Source: Acidimicrobiaceae bacterium (GTDB lineage Bacteria; Actinomycetota; Acidimicrobiia; Acidimicrobiales; Ilumatobacteraceae). From it: a stretch of 64,000 nucleotides of DNA. The position numbers and the translations under genes were made by a program. Shown in pieces: positions 44,576 through 53,442 of the stretch. The stretch lies in assembly GCA_947446815.1 (NCBI GenBank), contig CANFGT010000006.1, positions 1 through 64,000 on the forward strand, written 5' to 3'. The notes under the pieces are model-generated. The model had not been told where the DNA came from and did no database searches. It was given only the letters and a program-made list of their open reading frames with translations. Each line of letters starts with the position of its first letter. Position 1 is the stretch's first letter.

Positions 44576-45372
44576 TGACGACTAGTGCAATTGGCCAAGA
44601 TCTTCGCACGATTGCTGAGCAGCTAGCTCGTGCGGCGGGCGACACGGCGCTCAAGGGACGAAAGAGCGGTGACGTCACCGCAACAACAAAGTCTTCTCCC
44701 ACTGACATGGTCACGCAATATGACAAAGCCAGCGAAGAGATGATTACTGCGGGCCTGCGAGAGCTGCGGCCCGACGACGGGATTGTGGGCGAAGAAGGCG
44801 CAAGCCGGGAAGGGACTTCTGGGATCACGTGGCACATCGACCCAATTGATGGAACGTCCAACTTCTACTTTGATATCCCGATGTGGGCCGTTTCGATTGG
44901 CGCAGTGGATGCAAACGGTCCCATCGCTGGTGCTGTGTACGCACCAGCACTTGGTGAAATGTTTTCTGCATCCCGCGGTCATGGCGCCACACTCAACGGT
45001 TCACCGATTGCCGTACGTCAAAACAAGATTCTCAGCGATGCACTGATCTGTACTGGCTACAGCTATCGCGCCAATGAACGCGGCGTTCACGCTCGATGTG
45101 TTGCGAACATGGTCTCGCAGATTCGCGACATACGACGCTTCGGTGCTGCCGCAATTGATTTGTGTTTTGTCGCATGTGGTCGATTCGACGCATACTTCGA
45201 AGAGCATTTACATTCATGGGACCTCGTCGCAGGTCAGATTATTGCGCTTGAGGCCGGTGCCATTGTGACTGACTATGCAGGCCATGAAGTGACACCTCAG
45301 CAAGTTCTCGCATCGAACCCGGGAGTTCATTCAGCACTCGTACACCTCATCGCGGATTCCACGGAGAAGTAA
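44575..45372 (+). CDS. Inositol monophosphatase family protein
   Basis: This 265-residue protein has the IMPase metal sites: GEEGAS (Glu), DPIDGTSNF and HSWDLVAGQIIALEAGA. Possible substrates include inositol-1-phosphate and histidinol phosphate. An inositol phosphatase would feed the phosphatidylinositol and mycothiol paths that are encoded in this window, but the motifs alone do not separate it from histidinol-phosphatase. Translated from ATG overlapping the upstream stop (TGATG); glpK follows 2 nt later. Confidence 0.85.
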   Translation: MTTSAIGQDLRTIAEQLARAAGDTALKGRKSGDVTATTKSSPTDMVTQYDKASEEMITAGLRELRPDDGIVGEEGASREGTSGITWHIDPIDGTSNFYFDIPMWAVSIGAVDANGPIAGAVYAPALGEMFSASRGHGATLNGSPIAVRQNKILSDALICTGYSYRANERGVHARCVANMVSQIRDIRRFGAAAIDLCFVACGRFDAYFEEHLHSWDLVAGQIIALEAGAIVTDYAGHEVTPQQVLASNPGVHSALVHLIADSTEK

Positions 45373-45374
45373 CG

Positions 45375-46841
45375 ATGGGTGTCGTCCTTGCGCTCGATGC
45401 TGGCACCACAGGTGTTCGTACGCGCGCAGTCTTCGATGATGGTCGCCCATCTTTCTCTGCGTACCGCGAATTTCCGCAGTACTTCCCTCATCCAGGATGG
45501 GTGGAGCACGATGCCAATGAGATATGGCAGGCCATTGCGACCACGTTGGCTGAAGTCATCTCACAACTCGATGAACCCGTCGCAGCAATCGGCATCACCA
45601 ACCAACGCGAAACAGTTCTGGCTTGGGATCAGCGCACTGGGGAGCCGTGTTCGCACGCCATTGTGTGGCAAGACCGTCGCACTGCAGCACGATGCGAGGA
45701 ACTTGCACCGCATCTTGACGATGTTCGCCGAATTACCGGTCTTGTACTTGATCCGTATTTCTCTGGCACGAAGGCCGCGTGGATTCTTCAGCATCACGAC
45801 ACGCCATCTGCACCTCACCTTCGTATCGGCACCATTGACTCTTGGTTAGTTTGGAAGCTGACGAATGGCGCTTCGTTTGTGACCGACCCCAGCAACGCAA
45901 GCCGCACCATGTTGTTTGATATCAACACTCTGCAGTGGAGCGATCACATGTGTGAGCTCATCGGAGTGCCACGTTCGGCATTGCCTGAAGTGCGTCCGTC
46001 CAGCGCCCGCTACGGGGTCACAACATCTGTTGCTGGCGTTCCTGATGGCATCCCAATTTCTGGCATTGCTGGTGATCAACAAAGCGCACTGTTTGGTCAG
46101 ATGTGCACGCAACCGGGAATGGCAAAGAACACCTACGGCACCGGAAGTTTTATCTTGCTAAATGTCGGAACAACATGTCCGGCGCCTACTGAGGGAATGC
46201 TCACCACTGTTGCATGGGACCTTGGTAACGGAGAGGCTGTCTATGCGCTCGAAGGTGCCATCTTCGTTACAGGTGCTGCCGTGCAATGGATGCGCGATGG
46301 CCTCGGCATGATTCAGAATTCATCTGACATCGGACCACTTGCTGCCACTGTTCCTGATTCAGGTGGCGTCTATGTCGTTCCTGCTTTCACCGGGCTTGGA
46401 AGCCCTTGGTGGGACCCGTATGCACGCGGAACAATTGTTGGAATCACTCGCGGAACAACCAAGGCACACATTGCCCGTGCAGTGGTTGATGCGATGGTGT
46501 TCCAAACCCGCGATGCCATCGACGCTATGACGAATGCTGGTGGTGTGACGCTCAATGAGTTACGCGTCGACGGCGGCGCTGCAGTGATGGATGACATGTT
46601 GCAACGTCAAGCGAACGAATTACGCGTGCCTGTTCTTCGTCCGACCGATCATGAAACGACTGCGCTCGGTGCCGCGTATCTTGCGGGACTGGCCGAAGGT
46701 GTGTGGTCCACCATTGACGAAGTGTCTCAGATGTGGCAACTAGACAAGAGGTTCGAACCAGCTGCCGAGAGTGGCCAACACGACATGTGGCTGCGCGCAG
46801 TAGAACGTTCCCGCCACTGGGCAACAGAGCAGAGTTACTAA
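45375..46841 (+). CDS. glpK: Glycerol kinase
   Basis: The 488-residue FGGY kinase keeps the glycerol-binding residues: Arg78-Glu79 in GITNQRET, Tyr128 in DPYFSGTKAAWIL and Asp in GIAGDQQSALFGQ. ATP-site elements are LDAGTTGVR and the late LRVDGGAAVMDDMLQRQ. It phosphorylates glycerol to sn-glycerol-3-phosphate. GGAG lies 8 nt before the ATG. It is the last gene of the 44315 operon and its stop overlaps that of the convergent ROK kinase. Contrast the second FGGY kinase at 59674. Confidence 0.93.
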   Translation: MGVVLALDAGTTGVRTRAVFDDGRPSFSAYREFPQYFPHPGWVEHDANEIWQAIATTLAEVISQLDEPVAAIGITNQRETVLAWDQRTGEPCSHAIVWQDRRTAARCEELAPHLDDVRRITGLVLDPYFSGTKAAWILQHHDTPSAPHLRIGTIDSWLVWKLTNGASFVTDPSNASRTMLFDINTLQWSDHMCELIGVPRSALPEVRPSSARYGVTTSVAGVPDGIPISGIAGDQQSALFGQMCTQPGMAKNTYGTGSFILLNVGTTCPAPTEGMLTTVAWDLGNGEAVYALEGAIFVTGAAVQWMRDGLGMIQNSSDIGPLAATVPDSGGVYVVPAFTGLGSPWWDPYARGTIVGITRGTTKAHIARAVVDAMVFQTRDAIDAMTNAGGVTLNELRVDGGAAVMDDMLQRQANELRVPVLRPTDHETTALGAAYLAGLAEGVWSTIDEVSQMWQLDKRFEPAAESGQHDMWLRAVERSRHWATEQSY

Positions 46842-47704
46842 CTCGTTGAATCTGCCACGAGCAACGCTGCACCAATAGCACCGGCTCGTTCACCAAGTGA
46901 TGCAGGAGCAAGTCGTGGATGAGGACGCATCGCAGACGAATACAACGCTGACGAGAACTTCTCCCGCAAGAGATCAATCTTCGTGGCGAAGGATTCGATA
47001 ACACCTCCGCCAATCACGATGACTTCTGGGTCACAAATATTTGTCAGACTCGCAAGTCCTTCAGCGATCCATTCAGCAAACGTTGCAACAACATGTGCTG
47101 CGTCCTGATCACCAGCATGAAAATTTTCGAACACGGTCATTCCATCTGTGCCACCACTTAATCGTGCGAGCGCAGAGCCCGAGGCATAACGCTCCCAGCA
47201 TCCGCGTCGGCCACAAGGGCACTCAACGCCGTCACGCTCCACAATCATGTGGCCAATTTCTCCGGCAAACCCATTTGCGCCACGTTGCAGTTCGCCACCC
47301 ATCACGATGCCACCACCAATGCCAGTACCCAATGTGACCATCACAGCATCACGGGCGCCCATAGCTGCGCCCGCTTTCCATTCCCCGAATGCAGCACTTG
47401 TTGCATCGTTCTCTACGTGCACAGCAATTCCTAAGCGTTCACGAAGTTCAGGGCCAACTGCGATGTTGTGGGCGCCCTTCATGTTTGGCGATGCTTTGAT
47501 AACTCCATCAGCCGTAATCAGGCCAGGCACACCAACACCAAGAGTTGTCTCGCCCTCTAGTTCGTGGAACATCGATGCAAGCAGATCGATGAGTTCCGAT
47601 GCATGCGGCGTGGGATAACGAACTTCTTGAAGAACAGTTCCGTATTCATCAACAGAGACACCGAAGCATTTTGTGCCGCCGACGTCGATACCGACGTGCT
47701 TCAC
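46838..47704 (-). CDS. ROK-family sugar kinase (glucokinase-like)
   Basis: This 288-residue protein has the N-terminal phosphate-binding start IDVGGTKCFGVSV, the catalytic VENDATSAAFGEW and the ROK zinc motif CPCGRRGCWE, followed by ICDPEVIVIGGG. It most likely phosphorylates glucose; polyphosphate or ATP use cannot be told. It follows the SRPBCC gene after a 4-nt overlap, in an order (pimB, membrane protein, SRPBCC) much like the mycobacterial pimB locus. Confidence 0.88.
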   Translation of the reverse strand: MKHVGIDVGGTKCFGVSVDEYGTVLQEVRYPTPHASELIDLLASMFHELEGETTLGVGVPGLITADGVIKASPNMKGAHNIAVGPELRERLGIAVHVENDATSAAFGEWKAGAAMGARDAVMVTLGTGIGGGIVMGGELQRGANGFAGEIGHMIVERDGVECPCGRRGCWERYASGSALARLSGGTDGMTVFENFHAGDQDAAHVVATFAEWIAEGLASLTNICDPEVIVIGGGVIESFATKIDLLREKFSSALYSSAMRPHPRLAPASLGERAGAIGAALLVADSTS

Positions 47705-48135
47705 GATTCGGCGCGAGCCTTCAGTTCCTTCACGGCTTCAATCAGAATGCGAGCCTCTGCGCGACGCTTGACAAAGCCCGGCAATGGAACAACAAGCTCA
47801 ATATCAAGCTCATAAAACACTTGGGTTCCACCCTCGACTTCAACAAACGAGTACGCACCATCTAATGCGCGCATGATGTCGCCTTCGACAAGATGCCACG
47901 ACAATCGCGTGGGTGCTTCGGAGTAGTCATACTCCAACGTGTAGTGAGTGCTTCGACCAAGTGCCGAGGCGCGGTATTCCACTCGCAATGGTCGGCCTTG
48001 CTCATCGCGAGCGCGCACCGTTGCTTCTTTTACATCCTTGGCCCAATCGGGATAGCTCTCGAAATCGAGGACTATCTGGACACACTTTTCAAGTGGTGCA
48101 TCAATCTGGGTGGTCTGAGCGGCGCGGTCAGTCAT
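47701..48135 (-). CDS. SRPBCC/START-like lipid-binding protein
   Basis: This 144-residue protein has the polyketide cyclase/START-type pattern: ETTIDAPLEKCVQIVLDFESYPDWAKDVKEATV-like start, central strands and a long C-terminal helix (RRAEARILIEAVKELKARAE). Such proteins bind a hydrophobic ligand in a cavity. Homologues lie next to pimB in mycobacteria, pointing to a lipid-handling role there. In-frame ATG at 48135 and 48144 are both possible; the longer frame to 48216 is inside the preceding gene. Confidence 0.8.
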   Translation of the reverse strand: MTDRAAQTTQIDAPLEKCVQIVLDFESYPDWAKDVKEATVRARDEQGRPLRVEYRASALGRSTHYTLEYDYSEAPTRLSWHLVEGDIMRALDGAYSFVEVEGGTQVFYELDIELVVPLPGFVKRRAEARILIEAVKELKARAES

Positions 48136-48640
48136 GGTCTTCATCTTGCCCGTTCGGAGAGGCCTGAGGCGACACCCCCAAAGAATTGCCGTGGGCACGG
48201 GGCTCAAATTGGCCATGGAAGGCAGCCCACAGCCCGTTCAGCCCAAGTCCGAGCATGGGAACCAAGATGCCAAATGCAAGGGTGCTTCCGCGACGACCAT
48301 CGGTCGATGATCGCATTCCGGCAGTAACAAGGCCAGCGACTACTTGAAGAATCAACAAGCCGTTCATGCGGCGGGCAATTGATTTCGGCGCACATTTATC
48401 GATGAGGAAATACATTGCCGCGACAGAAATATTGTCTTCACGACTTCTCTGCACTGCATTCCAATAACCCCACAAGAAAGCACAGATGCCAACGGTGAAG
48501 CAGAGAAGACACACGACAACACCAATTGTCTTCCACGGCTGGCTGAAGTATGCGGTTGCCAAGCTCGCGGAAATAAGAAACGCGATGGTGAGCAATGCAT
48601 TTAGTCGAACGATGACGAGGCCCTTCATGTCTTCCATCAT
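48128..48640 (-). CDS. Membrane protein of unknown function
   Basis: This 170-residue protein has four predicted helices (about 10-31, 37-59, 93-110, 120-141) and a hydrophilic C-terminus. I do not recognise a family. It lies between pimB and the SRPBCC gene, overlapping both by a few bases (pimB stop 48637), so all three are translated as a set. A similar unknown gene occupies this slot in mycobacteria. Confidence 0.7.
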   Translation of the reverse strand: MMEDMKGLVIVRLNALLTIAFLISASLATAYFSQPWKTIGVVVCLLCFTVGICAFLWGYWNAVQRSREDNISVAAMYFLIDKCAPKSIARRMNGLLILQVVAGLVTAGMRSSTDGRRGSTLAFGILVPMLGLGLNGLWAAFHGQFEPRAHGNSLGVSPQASPNGQDEDHD

Positions 48641-49758
48641 TGCCCTACTTTCAGCACTTCACCCAAACGGGTCGCCAGTACGTCGTAATTGAATTCATTG
48701 AGCGCGCGATTTCGCGATGCAATCGCCATGGATGAGCGCATTTCCGGATTGTCCAAGATGTCCACGATGCGCGCAGCAAGTCCCGATGCATCACTGGGAT
48801 TCTTCATCACATACCCCGTGACACCATCAAGTACTGCTTCAGCAGCACCACCACTTTCACCGGCAATCTGAGGCACTCCACATGCTGCGGCTTCGACAAA
48901 CACAATGCCGAAGCCTTCTTGCTCAAGCCCTCCCCATCGATTGCGACACATCATGGAAAAAACATCTGCACATCCGTACAGAGCCGGTAGGTCGTCGTGA
49001 GGAACACGTCCAAGAAATGTGACAGGAGCATTCATCTCGGCAGCAAGCTTCTTCAGACGATCTTCATCGCGTCCCGTACTTGCAATGACAAGGCGCAGCT
49101 TTGGGCGATGTGGCGCCAACTGAGCCACTGCTGTGATCACGGTGTCAAAACCCTTGCGCGGAACCAGACGGCTAATTCCCAAAATAATTTCATCGTCATC
49201 GTTCAGCCCGAAATGTGCACGAGCCGTGGAACGCTCTGCGGATGACAACGGAACAAAACGATCGGTATCTACACCGGGCGGAACAACAGTGGTCGGTAGC
49301 GCACGCGATGCTGCATGCTCCCCTTCACGTGCTGGGTATCCACCGGCAGCGATGACGTGTTCTGCGCCACGTAAAACACGACCCAATAATTGCTTCGAGC
49401 CTGGCAAACGACCAGGCACTGTGACTTCTGCGCCATGCAGAACCACCATGTATGGCAACTGCAACGAGGGACCCACGAGGCCCAATGGCAATGCAGGGTC
49501 AAGCACAACAAAGTCGGCACCAAAATCTTTTGCCATCGCATTGATGCGTTGCACCATCCACGGATGCGGCAACAACACCGGCTCGCGGGTGCGTTCGATG
49601 CGATAAGGCTGCTGCGCATCAAATTCTGTGGCACCCTCATGCGGGCTCGTCAATACCGCAAATGAATCCGCGGGCAGCCGACGCCACCACTCCCACAAGA
49701 GCGATTGAATGCCACCAATTTTGGGAGGGAAGTCATTTGTGACGAGGAGATGCTTCAT
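48637..49758 (-). CDS. pimB: GDP-mannose-dependent phosphatidylinositol monomannoside mannosyltransferase
   Basis: This GT4 glycosyltransferase of 373 residues has the N-terminal HLLVTNDFPPKIGGIQSLLW of PimB', a central linker and the donor site: LVPRKGFDTVITAVA, then QEGFGIVFVEAAACGVPQIAG (E-x7-E motif). It adds the second mannose to PI in PIM biosynthesis on the cytoplasmic membrane face. With patA and pgsA it implies PIM or lipoglycan; pimA is not in this window. Downstream genes match the mycobacterial locus order. Confidence 0.87.
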   Translation of the reverse strand: MKHLLVTNDFPPKIGGIQSLLWEWWRRLPADSFAVLTSPHEGATEFDAQQPYRIERTREPVLLPHPWMVQRINAMAKDFGADFVVLDPALPLGLVGPSLQLPYMVVLHGAEVTVPGRLPGSKQLLGRVLRGAEHVIAAGGYPAREGEHAASRALPTTVVPPGVDTDRFVPLSSAERSTARAHFGLNDDDEIILGISRLVPRKGFDTVITAVAQLAPHRPKLRLVIASTGRDEDRLKKLAAEMNAPVTFLGRVPHDDLPALYGCADVFSMMCRNRWGGLEQEGFGIVFVEAAACGVPQIAGESGGAAEAVLDGVTGYVMKNPSDASGLAARIVDILDNPEMRSSMAIASRNRALNEFNYDVLATRLGEVLKVGQ

Positions 49759-50912
49759 AGGTCGCCCCGCAAGGTTGGCAGATGCGCGAGTTCTTCGGCG
49801 ACTAATTCGTCCGGATCATCGAAATGAAGCAGTGAATTGAGCCCGAGTCGCGCGGCACTCCACACAGCATGAGCACGTAGCTCACCGCGTCCATGTGAAA
49901 GGTATCGACGCACGACATCTACGACCCGCTCATCTGATGGATCTCCAACATTGCCAAGAATGATGAGGAGGTTGCGTCGTACCCATGTCATGTCGCGACC
50001 GTGGACATACCAACCATCGCATGCGGCTTCAAGTGCGTTGTCGTCAAGATGGAACCAGGCAACAACGTCAACAAATGGAGCATGAAGAGAAGACGCCGGT
50101 TGAGTTCCGCCGCGCTTCGTGGGCGGACACGCTGTTTGGCAGTCATCGCATCCGTAAATACGATCACCCAATGCTTCACGATATCTGCGATCAAAGATCC
50201 CTGGCTTTTGCAGTAGCCAAGACAAACAGCGGTTTCCATCAATGACCCCTGGCTCGATGATGGCGCCCGTTGGGCACGCCGGTTGACAACGCACACATGT
50301 GCCACAGCCATCTTCCATCGGCGTTGCAATGGGCAGGTCAGCCGTGGTGACAATGCAACCAATGACGAACATGCTTCCTCTGCCGGGAATCAAAATGTTG
50401 GCATTACGCCCAAACCATCCGAGTCCGGCGAGATAGGCAATTTCTCTATCGACGATGGAATTGTCGTCTGCGAACACTGTCGCGCGATGCCCATCGGTTC
50501 GTAAACGAGCTACCACCTCTGTGAGAGATGTTTTGAGATGTCCGTAATGATCGTCCCAGGCATAACGCGCAACACGTGCGACAGGGCCATCAATGCCCGA
50601 AGTCTCAGGTTCGGCAAATGCATACGAGCGCATTCCCACAATCACGGTGCGCGCTTCCTCCACTAAGAATGCGGGGTGTGTGGAACGTTCTGGACGTAGA
50701 TACGTGAACTTCATTCCGTTCACAAGGTCGCGCGCTTCACGATCATGTAACTGCTGCAACGCACGGTGCATCACACCTGCAGGAGCAACGCCAAGAACAT
50801 CAAGGCCAGCGCCGATGCCTATCTCATGCAGTTCCGCCCAATACTGCGCCCCATGAGGGGCGTTCACAGCAACCAGCTTTGGGTTCTTGGGGATTTGGTT
50901 AGCCAACGGCAC
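49755..50912 (-). CDS. queG: Epoxyqueuosine reductase
   Basis: This 385-residue protein has a cobalamin-binding N-terminal domain (AGLDVLGVAPA, YLRPERSTHPAFLV, GVARYAWDDHYG-like) and two 4Fe-4S sites: CGTCVRCQPACPTGAI and CDDCQTACP. A helical repeat region with GELRAHAVWSAARLG closes it. It reduces epoxyqueuosine to queuosine in tRNA wobble positions using cobalamin. It overlaps pimB by 4 nt and follows the Cys-rich small protein. Confidence 0.92.
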   Translation of the reverse strand: MPLANQIPKNPKLVAVNAPHGAQYWAELHEIGIGAGLDVLGVAPAGVMHRALQQLHDREARDLVNGMKFTYLRPERSTHPAFLVEEARTVIVGMRSYAFAEPETSGIDGPVARVARYAWDDHYGHLKTSLTEVVARLRTDGHRATVFADDNSIVDREIAYLAGLGWFGRNANILIPGRGSMFVIGCIVTTADLPIATPMEDGCGTCVRCQPACPTGAIIEPGVIDGNRCLSWLLQKPGIFDRRYREALGDRIYGCDDCQTACPPTKRGGTQPASSLHAPFVDVVAWFHLDDNALEAACDGWYVHGRDMTWVRRNLLIILGNVGDPSDERVVDVVRRYLSHGRGELRAHAVWSAARLGLNSLLHFDDPDELVAEELAHLPTLRGDL

Positions 50913-51150
50913 GGTGCCGAAGCGTAGGCACCAAACCGGCCTGAGCGAGCAAACGAATTTCCCGGAGCTCTTGCAGATTGAGAATCACAGCCCCCGATTC
51001 GGGCATATCGCAGAGAACGCTCATCATGCAGTCACCACAAGCATTGCTGTCCTTCATGATGCAGGTATCGCATGAAATCATGAGAACTGGCTGGTCGGCC
51101 GATGAAGATGACTGCGGTGTTGGCGTGTGTTCCATACCCATCACTTTCAT
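50899..51150 (-). CDS. Small Cys-rich protein of unknown function, putative metal-binding
   Basis: The 83-residue protein has five cysteines in 21 residues (SCDTCIMKDSNACGDCMMSVLCDM, Cys27, 30, 38, 41, 47), i.e. CxxC-x7-CxxC-x5-C, followed by a helix (LQELREIRLLAQAGLVP). I do not know its function; I recall similar CxxC-x-CxxC small proteins in actinobacterial genomes. A zinc or Fe-S site is likely. It overlaps queG by 14 nt and lies 22 nt after thrB. Starts at ATG 51150 or 51141 are both possible. Confidence 0.65.
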   Translation of the reverse strand: MKVMGMEHTPTPQSSSSADQPVLMISCDTCIMKDSNACGDCMMSVLCDMPESGAVILNLQELREIRLLAQAGLVPTLRHRAVG

Positions 51151-51172
51151 GAAGGGGTGTGACAGGGTTGCG

Positions 51173-51997
51173 TTACAGGGTGACGGCGCCGTCGAAATCA
51201 ATGGTCAATTTCTTGGAATGACCCTCGCTCGGTAACGCCGATGCCACCGCGTCCGCCATGGCGGGATCGCACATCAGCGCCACTGTTGGACCAGAGCCTG
51301 AGAGCCAGCCACACCATGCTCCAGCTTCAAGTCCTTGCTGCAATGCAGCCCCACATGCAGGAGACGCGGCAAAGCGAATGTCTTGATGCATGCGATCCTT
51401 GGTGGCTTCGCGCAACAACGACACATCACCCGTCTGCAACGCAGTCACGAACATGGCTGTATGCGCAATGTTGAACACTGCATCGGTCAGGGCGACGTCG
51501 GGACCAATTTTGCCGCGCGACTCATTTGTCGAGGTCGTGAAGTCAGGGACCCACATCACAAATACAGGCTTCAACGCAATAGGAACATTCACCACGTGGT
51601 CACCACTAGCAATGACCACGCCTCCGTGCAGCGACGGCGCGACATTGTCGGCGTGACCTTCCAACTCGGTACCGAGAGCGAGTGCTTTCGAAGTTGCACG
51701 ATCCCAAGAGCCGCCCGCAATCTGCTGTTCGGCGGCCACAATGCCACCGACGCGCACTGCGCCACTGAATCCCATACCGCGACCCATTGGAATCGAGTTC
51801 TTCACCCACACACGACCTATTCCGCCGGCACGAATGAACGCCACTTGTGCCGGATGCGTGTCGTCGCATTCCTGCGCACCGTCGGGCGCCACATCAGTTC
51901 CGATGACACCCACTTCGCAATACAGAGATAACGCAAGGCCCATGACATCAAAGCCAGGTCCGAGATTTGCTGACGTTGCAGGAACACGAACGGTCAT
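51173..51997 (-). CDS. thrB: Homoserine kinase
   Basis: This 274-residue GHMP kinase has the N-terminal VRVPATSANLGPGFDVMGLAL and the ATP-binding IPMGRGMGFSGAVRVGG, a less typical version of the PxGxGLGSS motif. The C-terminal CGWLSGSGPTVALM completes the fold. It phosphorylates homoserine in threonine synthesis. The gene overlaps trpD by 4 nt (ATGA). No thrA or thrC is next to it. Confidence 0.88.
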   Translation of the reverse strand: MTVRVPATSANLGPGFDVMGLALSLYCEVGVIGTDVAPDGAQECDDTHPAQVAFIRAGGIGRVWVKNSIPMGRGMGFSGAVRVGGIVAAEQQIAGGSWDRATSKALALGTELEGHADNVAPSLHGGVVIASGDHVVNVPIALKPVFVMWVPDFTTSTNESRGKIGPDVALTDAVFNIAHTAMFVTALQTGDVSLLREATKDRMHQDIRFAASPACGAALQQGLEAGAWCGWLSGSGPTVALMCDPAMADAVASALPSEGHSKKLTIDFDGAVTL

Positions 51998-53064
51998 GGC
52001 TGGGTCTCCATTCGTGCTGCTTCGCGATGTGTAATGGCGATGACATTTTCCAAAATTGCCGACGCAGCCCCTGAATCTATGGATGCTCGTGCTCGTTCAA
52101 TGCCATCGGAAACATCGCCTGCGACTCCTGCGACATACAAAGCACATCCTGCATTAAACGTGACAATGTCACGCACAGGACCAGGCTTGCCCGCAAATGT
52201 GTCGTGCAGAATTGCCAAGTTGTCCGCAGGTTCGCCGCCACGAATGTCATCGAGCGTGGACACCGCAATACCGAAGTCTTTTGCATTCACTTCAAACGTG
52301 TGCACTTGACCTTCATGGAGTTCGAACACAGTGTTCGGACCACTCACAGCCAATTCGTCAAGCCCGCCATGACCATGAACAACCCAAGCGCTCGTCACGC
52401 CACGCGATGCAAGCGCATCTGCCATGCGATTCATCATGTTGGGCATCGCAACACCCACCAACATGTTGGAAATCGGTGCGGGGTTTGCCATTGGCCCAAG
52501 CAAGTTGAACGCGGTCGGAACGCCAATCTCTCGACGCGAAGGCGCGGTGTAGCGAAAAGCCGGATGAAAACGCGCAGCTAAGCAGAAGCCGAAGTCAGCC
52601 TCCTCCACACTTGCTTGCACACCAGCGGGATCCAACTCAATCGCAACGCCTGCAGCTTCCAACAAGTCCGCTGCACCGCACTTCGACGATGCTGCGCGAT
52701 TGCCGTGCTTGCAAACCGGTGCACCAGCACCAGCAACAACGAGGGCCGACATTGTGGAGACATTGACTGAATTGCTCTTGTCGCCGCCCGTGCCGACAAT
52801 GTCAATCGTGCGCGCAGCCAATGCGGGGTCAAGCTGCACTCGACCACCAGCAGCTCGCACTGCACGCAACATTCCTTCTAGCTCTTCGGTTGTTTCACCT
52901 TTTGCACGCAACGCAACGATGAACGCTGTCATCTGTGATGGAGTGGCCACCCCATTCAAAATCTCAGTGATGGCAGACTCGGCAAGTTCAGCACCAAGAT
53001 CGCGACGTTCAAGAAGTTGCGCCAAAATCGTGGGCCATCCAACGAACGCCTGTGTATGTGCCAT
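51994..53064 (-). CDS. trpD: Anthranilate phosphoribosyltransferase
   Basis: This 356-residue enzyme has the PRPP-binding loop DIVGTGGDKSNSVNVST, anthranilate-site KHGNRAASSKCG and the helix motif ITEILNGVATPSQMTAFIVALRAKGET. It joins anthranilate and PRPP in tryptophan synthesis. The ATG at 53064 (MAHTQAFVGWPTIL) is preferred; the longer frame to 53229 overlaps whiB and has no TrpD-like sequence. It stands without other trp genes, linked to thrB. Confidence 0.93.
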   Translation of the reverse strand: MAHTQAFVGWPTILAQLLERRDLGAELAESAITEILNGVATPSQMTAFIVALRAKGETTEELEGMLRAVRAAGGRVQLDPALAARTIDIVGTGGDKSNSVNVSTMSALVVAGAGAPVCKHGNRAASSKCGAADLLEAAGVAIELDPAGVQASVEEADFGFCLAARFHPAFRYTAPSRREIGVPTAFNLLGPMANPAPISNMLVGVAMPNMMNRMADALASRGVTSAWVVHGHGGLDELAVSGPNTVFELHEGQVHTFEVNAKDFGIAVSTLDDIRGGEPADNLAILHDTFAGKPGPVRDIVTFNAGCALYVAGVAGDVSDGIERARASIDSGAASAILENVIAITHREAARMETQP

Positions 53065-53105
53065 GCCTTTAAGTATCCCCGCCCGCAGACAGAAATGACG
53101 AATGA

Positions 53106-53345
53106 TTACGCGGTACGACGACGCTGACGAATAATCCGACGCCGTTCCTTCTCCGTCAAACCACCCCACACACCGTCGCGTTCGCGAACGGCAAGAGCAT
53201 GTTCGAGACAAGAAAGCCGGACAGCACATTCAGAGCAGATGGCCTTGGCTTCGCCTGCATTTTCCTCAGAATCAGGGAAAAAGACAGCAGGGTCTAACCC
53301 ATTACATGCGCCGCGATTTCTCCAAGTGTTTTCTGTGATGGACAC
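53106..53345 (-). CDS. whiB: WhiB-family iron-sulfur transcription factor
   Basis: This 79-residue Wbl protein has four cluster cysteines (Cys14, Cys37, Cys40, Cys46; CSECAVRLSC), the GVWGG turn (58-62) and a basic C-terminal helix (EKERRRIIRQRRRTA) for DNA binding. Such proteins bind [4Fe-4S] and act with the sigma factor region 4. The GTG at 53345 has GGAGG 8 nt upstream. The gene is preceded by a promoter that overlaps a palindrome (see 53358-53415). It follows the DUF3501 gene region on the same strand. Confidence 0.92.
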   Translation of the reverse strand: MSITENTWRNRGACNGLDPAVFFPDSEENAGEAKAICSECAVRLSCLEHALAVRERDGVWGGLTEKERRRIIRQRRRTA

Positions 53346-53357
53346 CGCAACCCCCTC

Positions 53358-53415
53358 CGATGCCGGGGTCAAACCCCTTGGCGGCATCGTATGTGTCGGG
53401 CGTCACATTAATCAA
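53358..53415 (-). promoter_or_regulatory. whiB promoter overlapped by an inverted repeat
   Basis: On the minus strand -35 TTGATT (53410-53415) and -10 TACGAT (53386-53391) are 18 bp apart. The exact 8-bp arms cgatgccg (53358-53365) and cggcatcg (53382-53389) flank a 16-base centre that contains a further GGG/CCC pairing. The right arm overlaps the -10, so the repeat may be an operator. If transcription starts further upstream it could instead form a hairpin just before the GGAGG site. Confidence 0.45.
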
Positions 53416-53442
53416 ATCTCTCCGTCAAGACGGGGAAACCCT

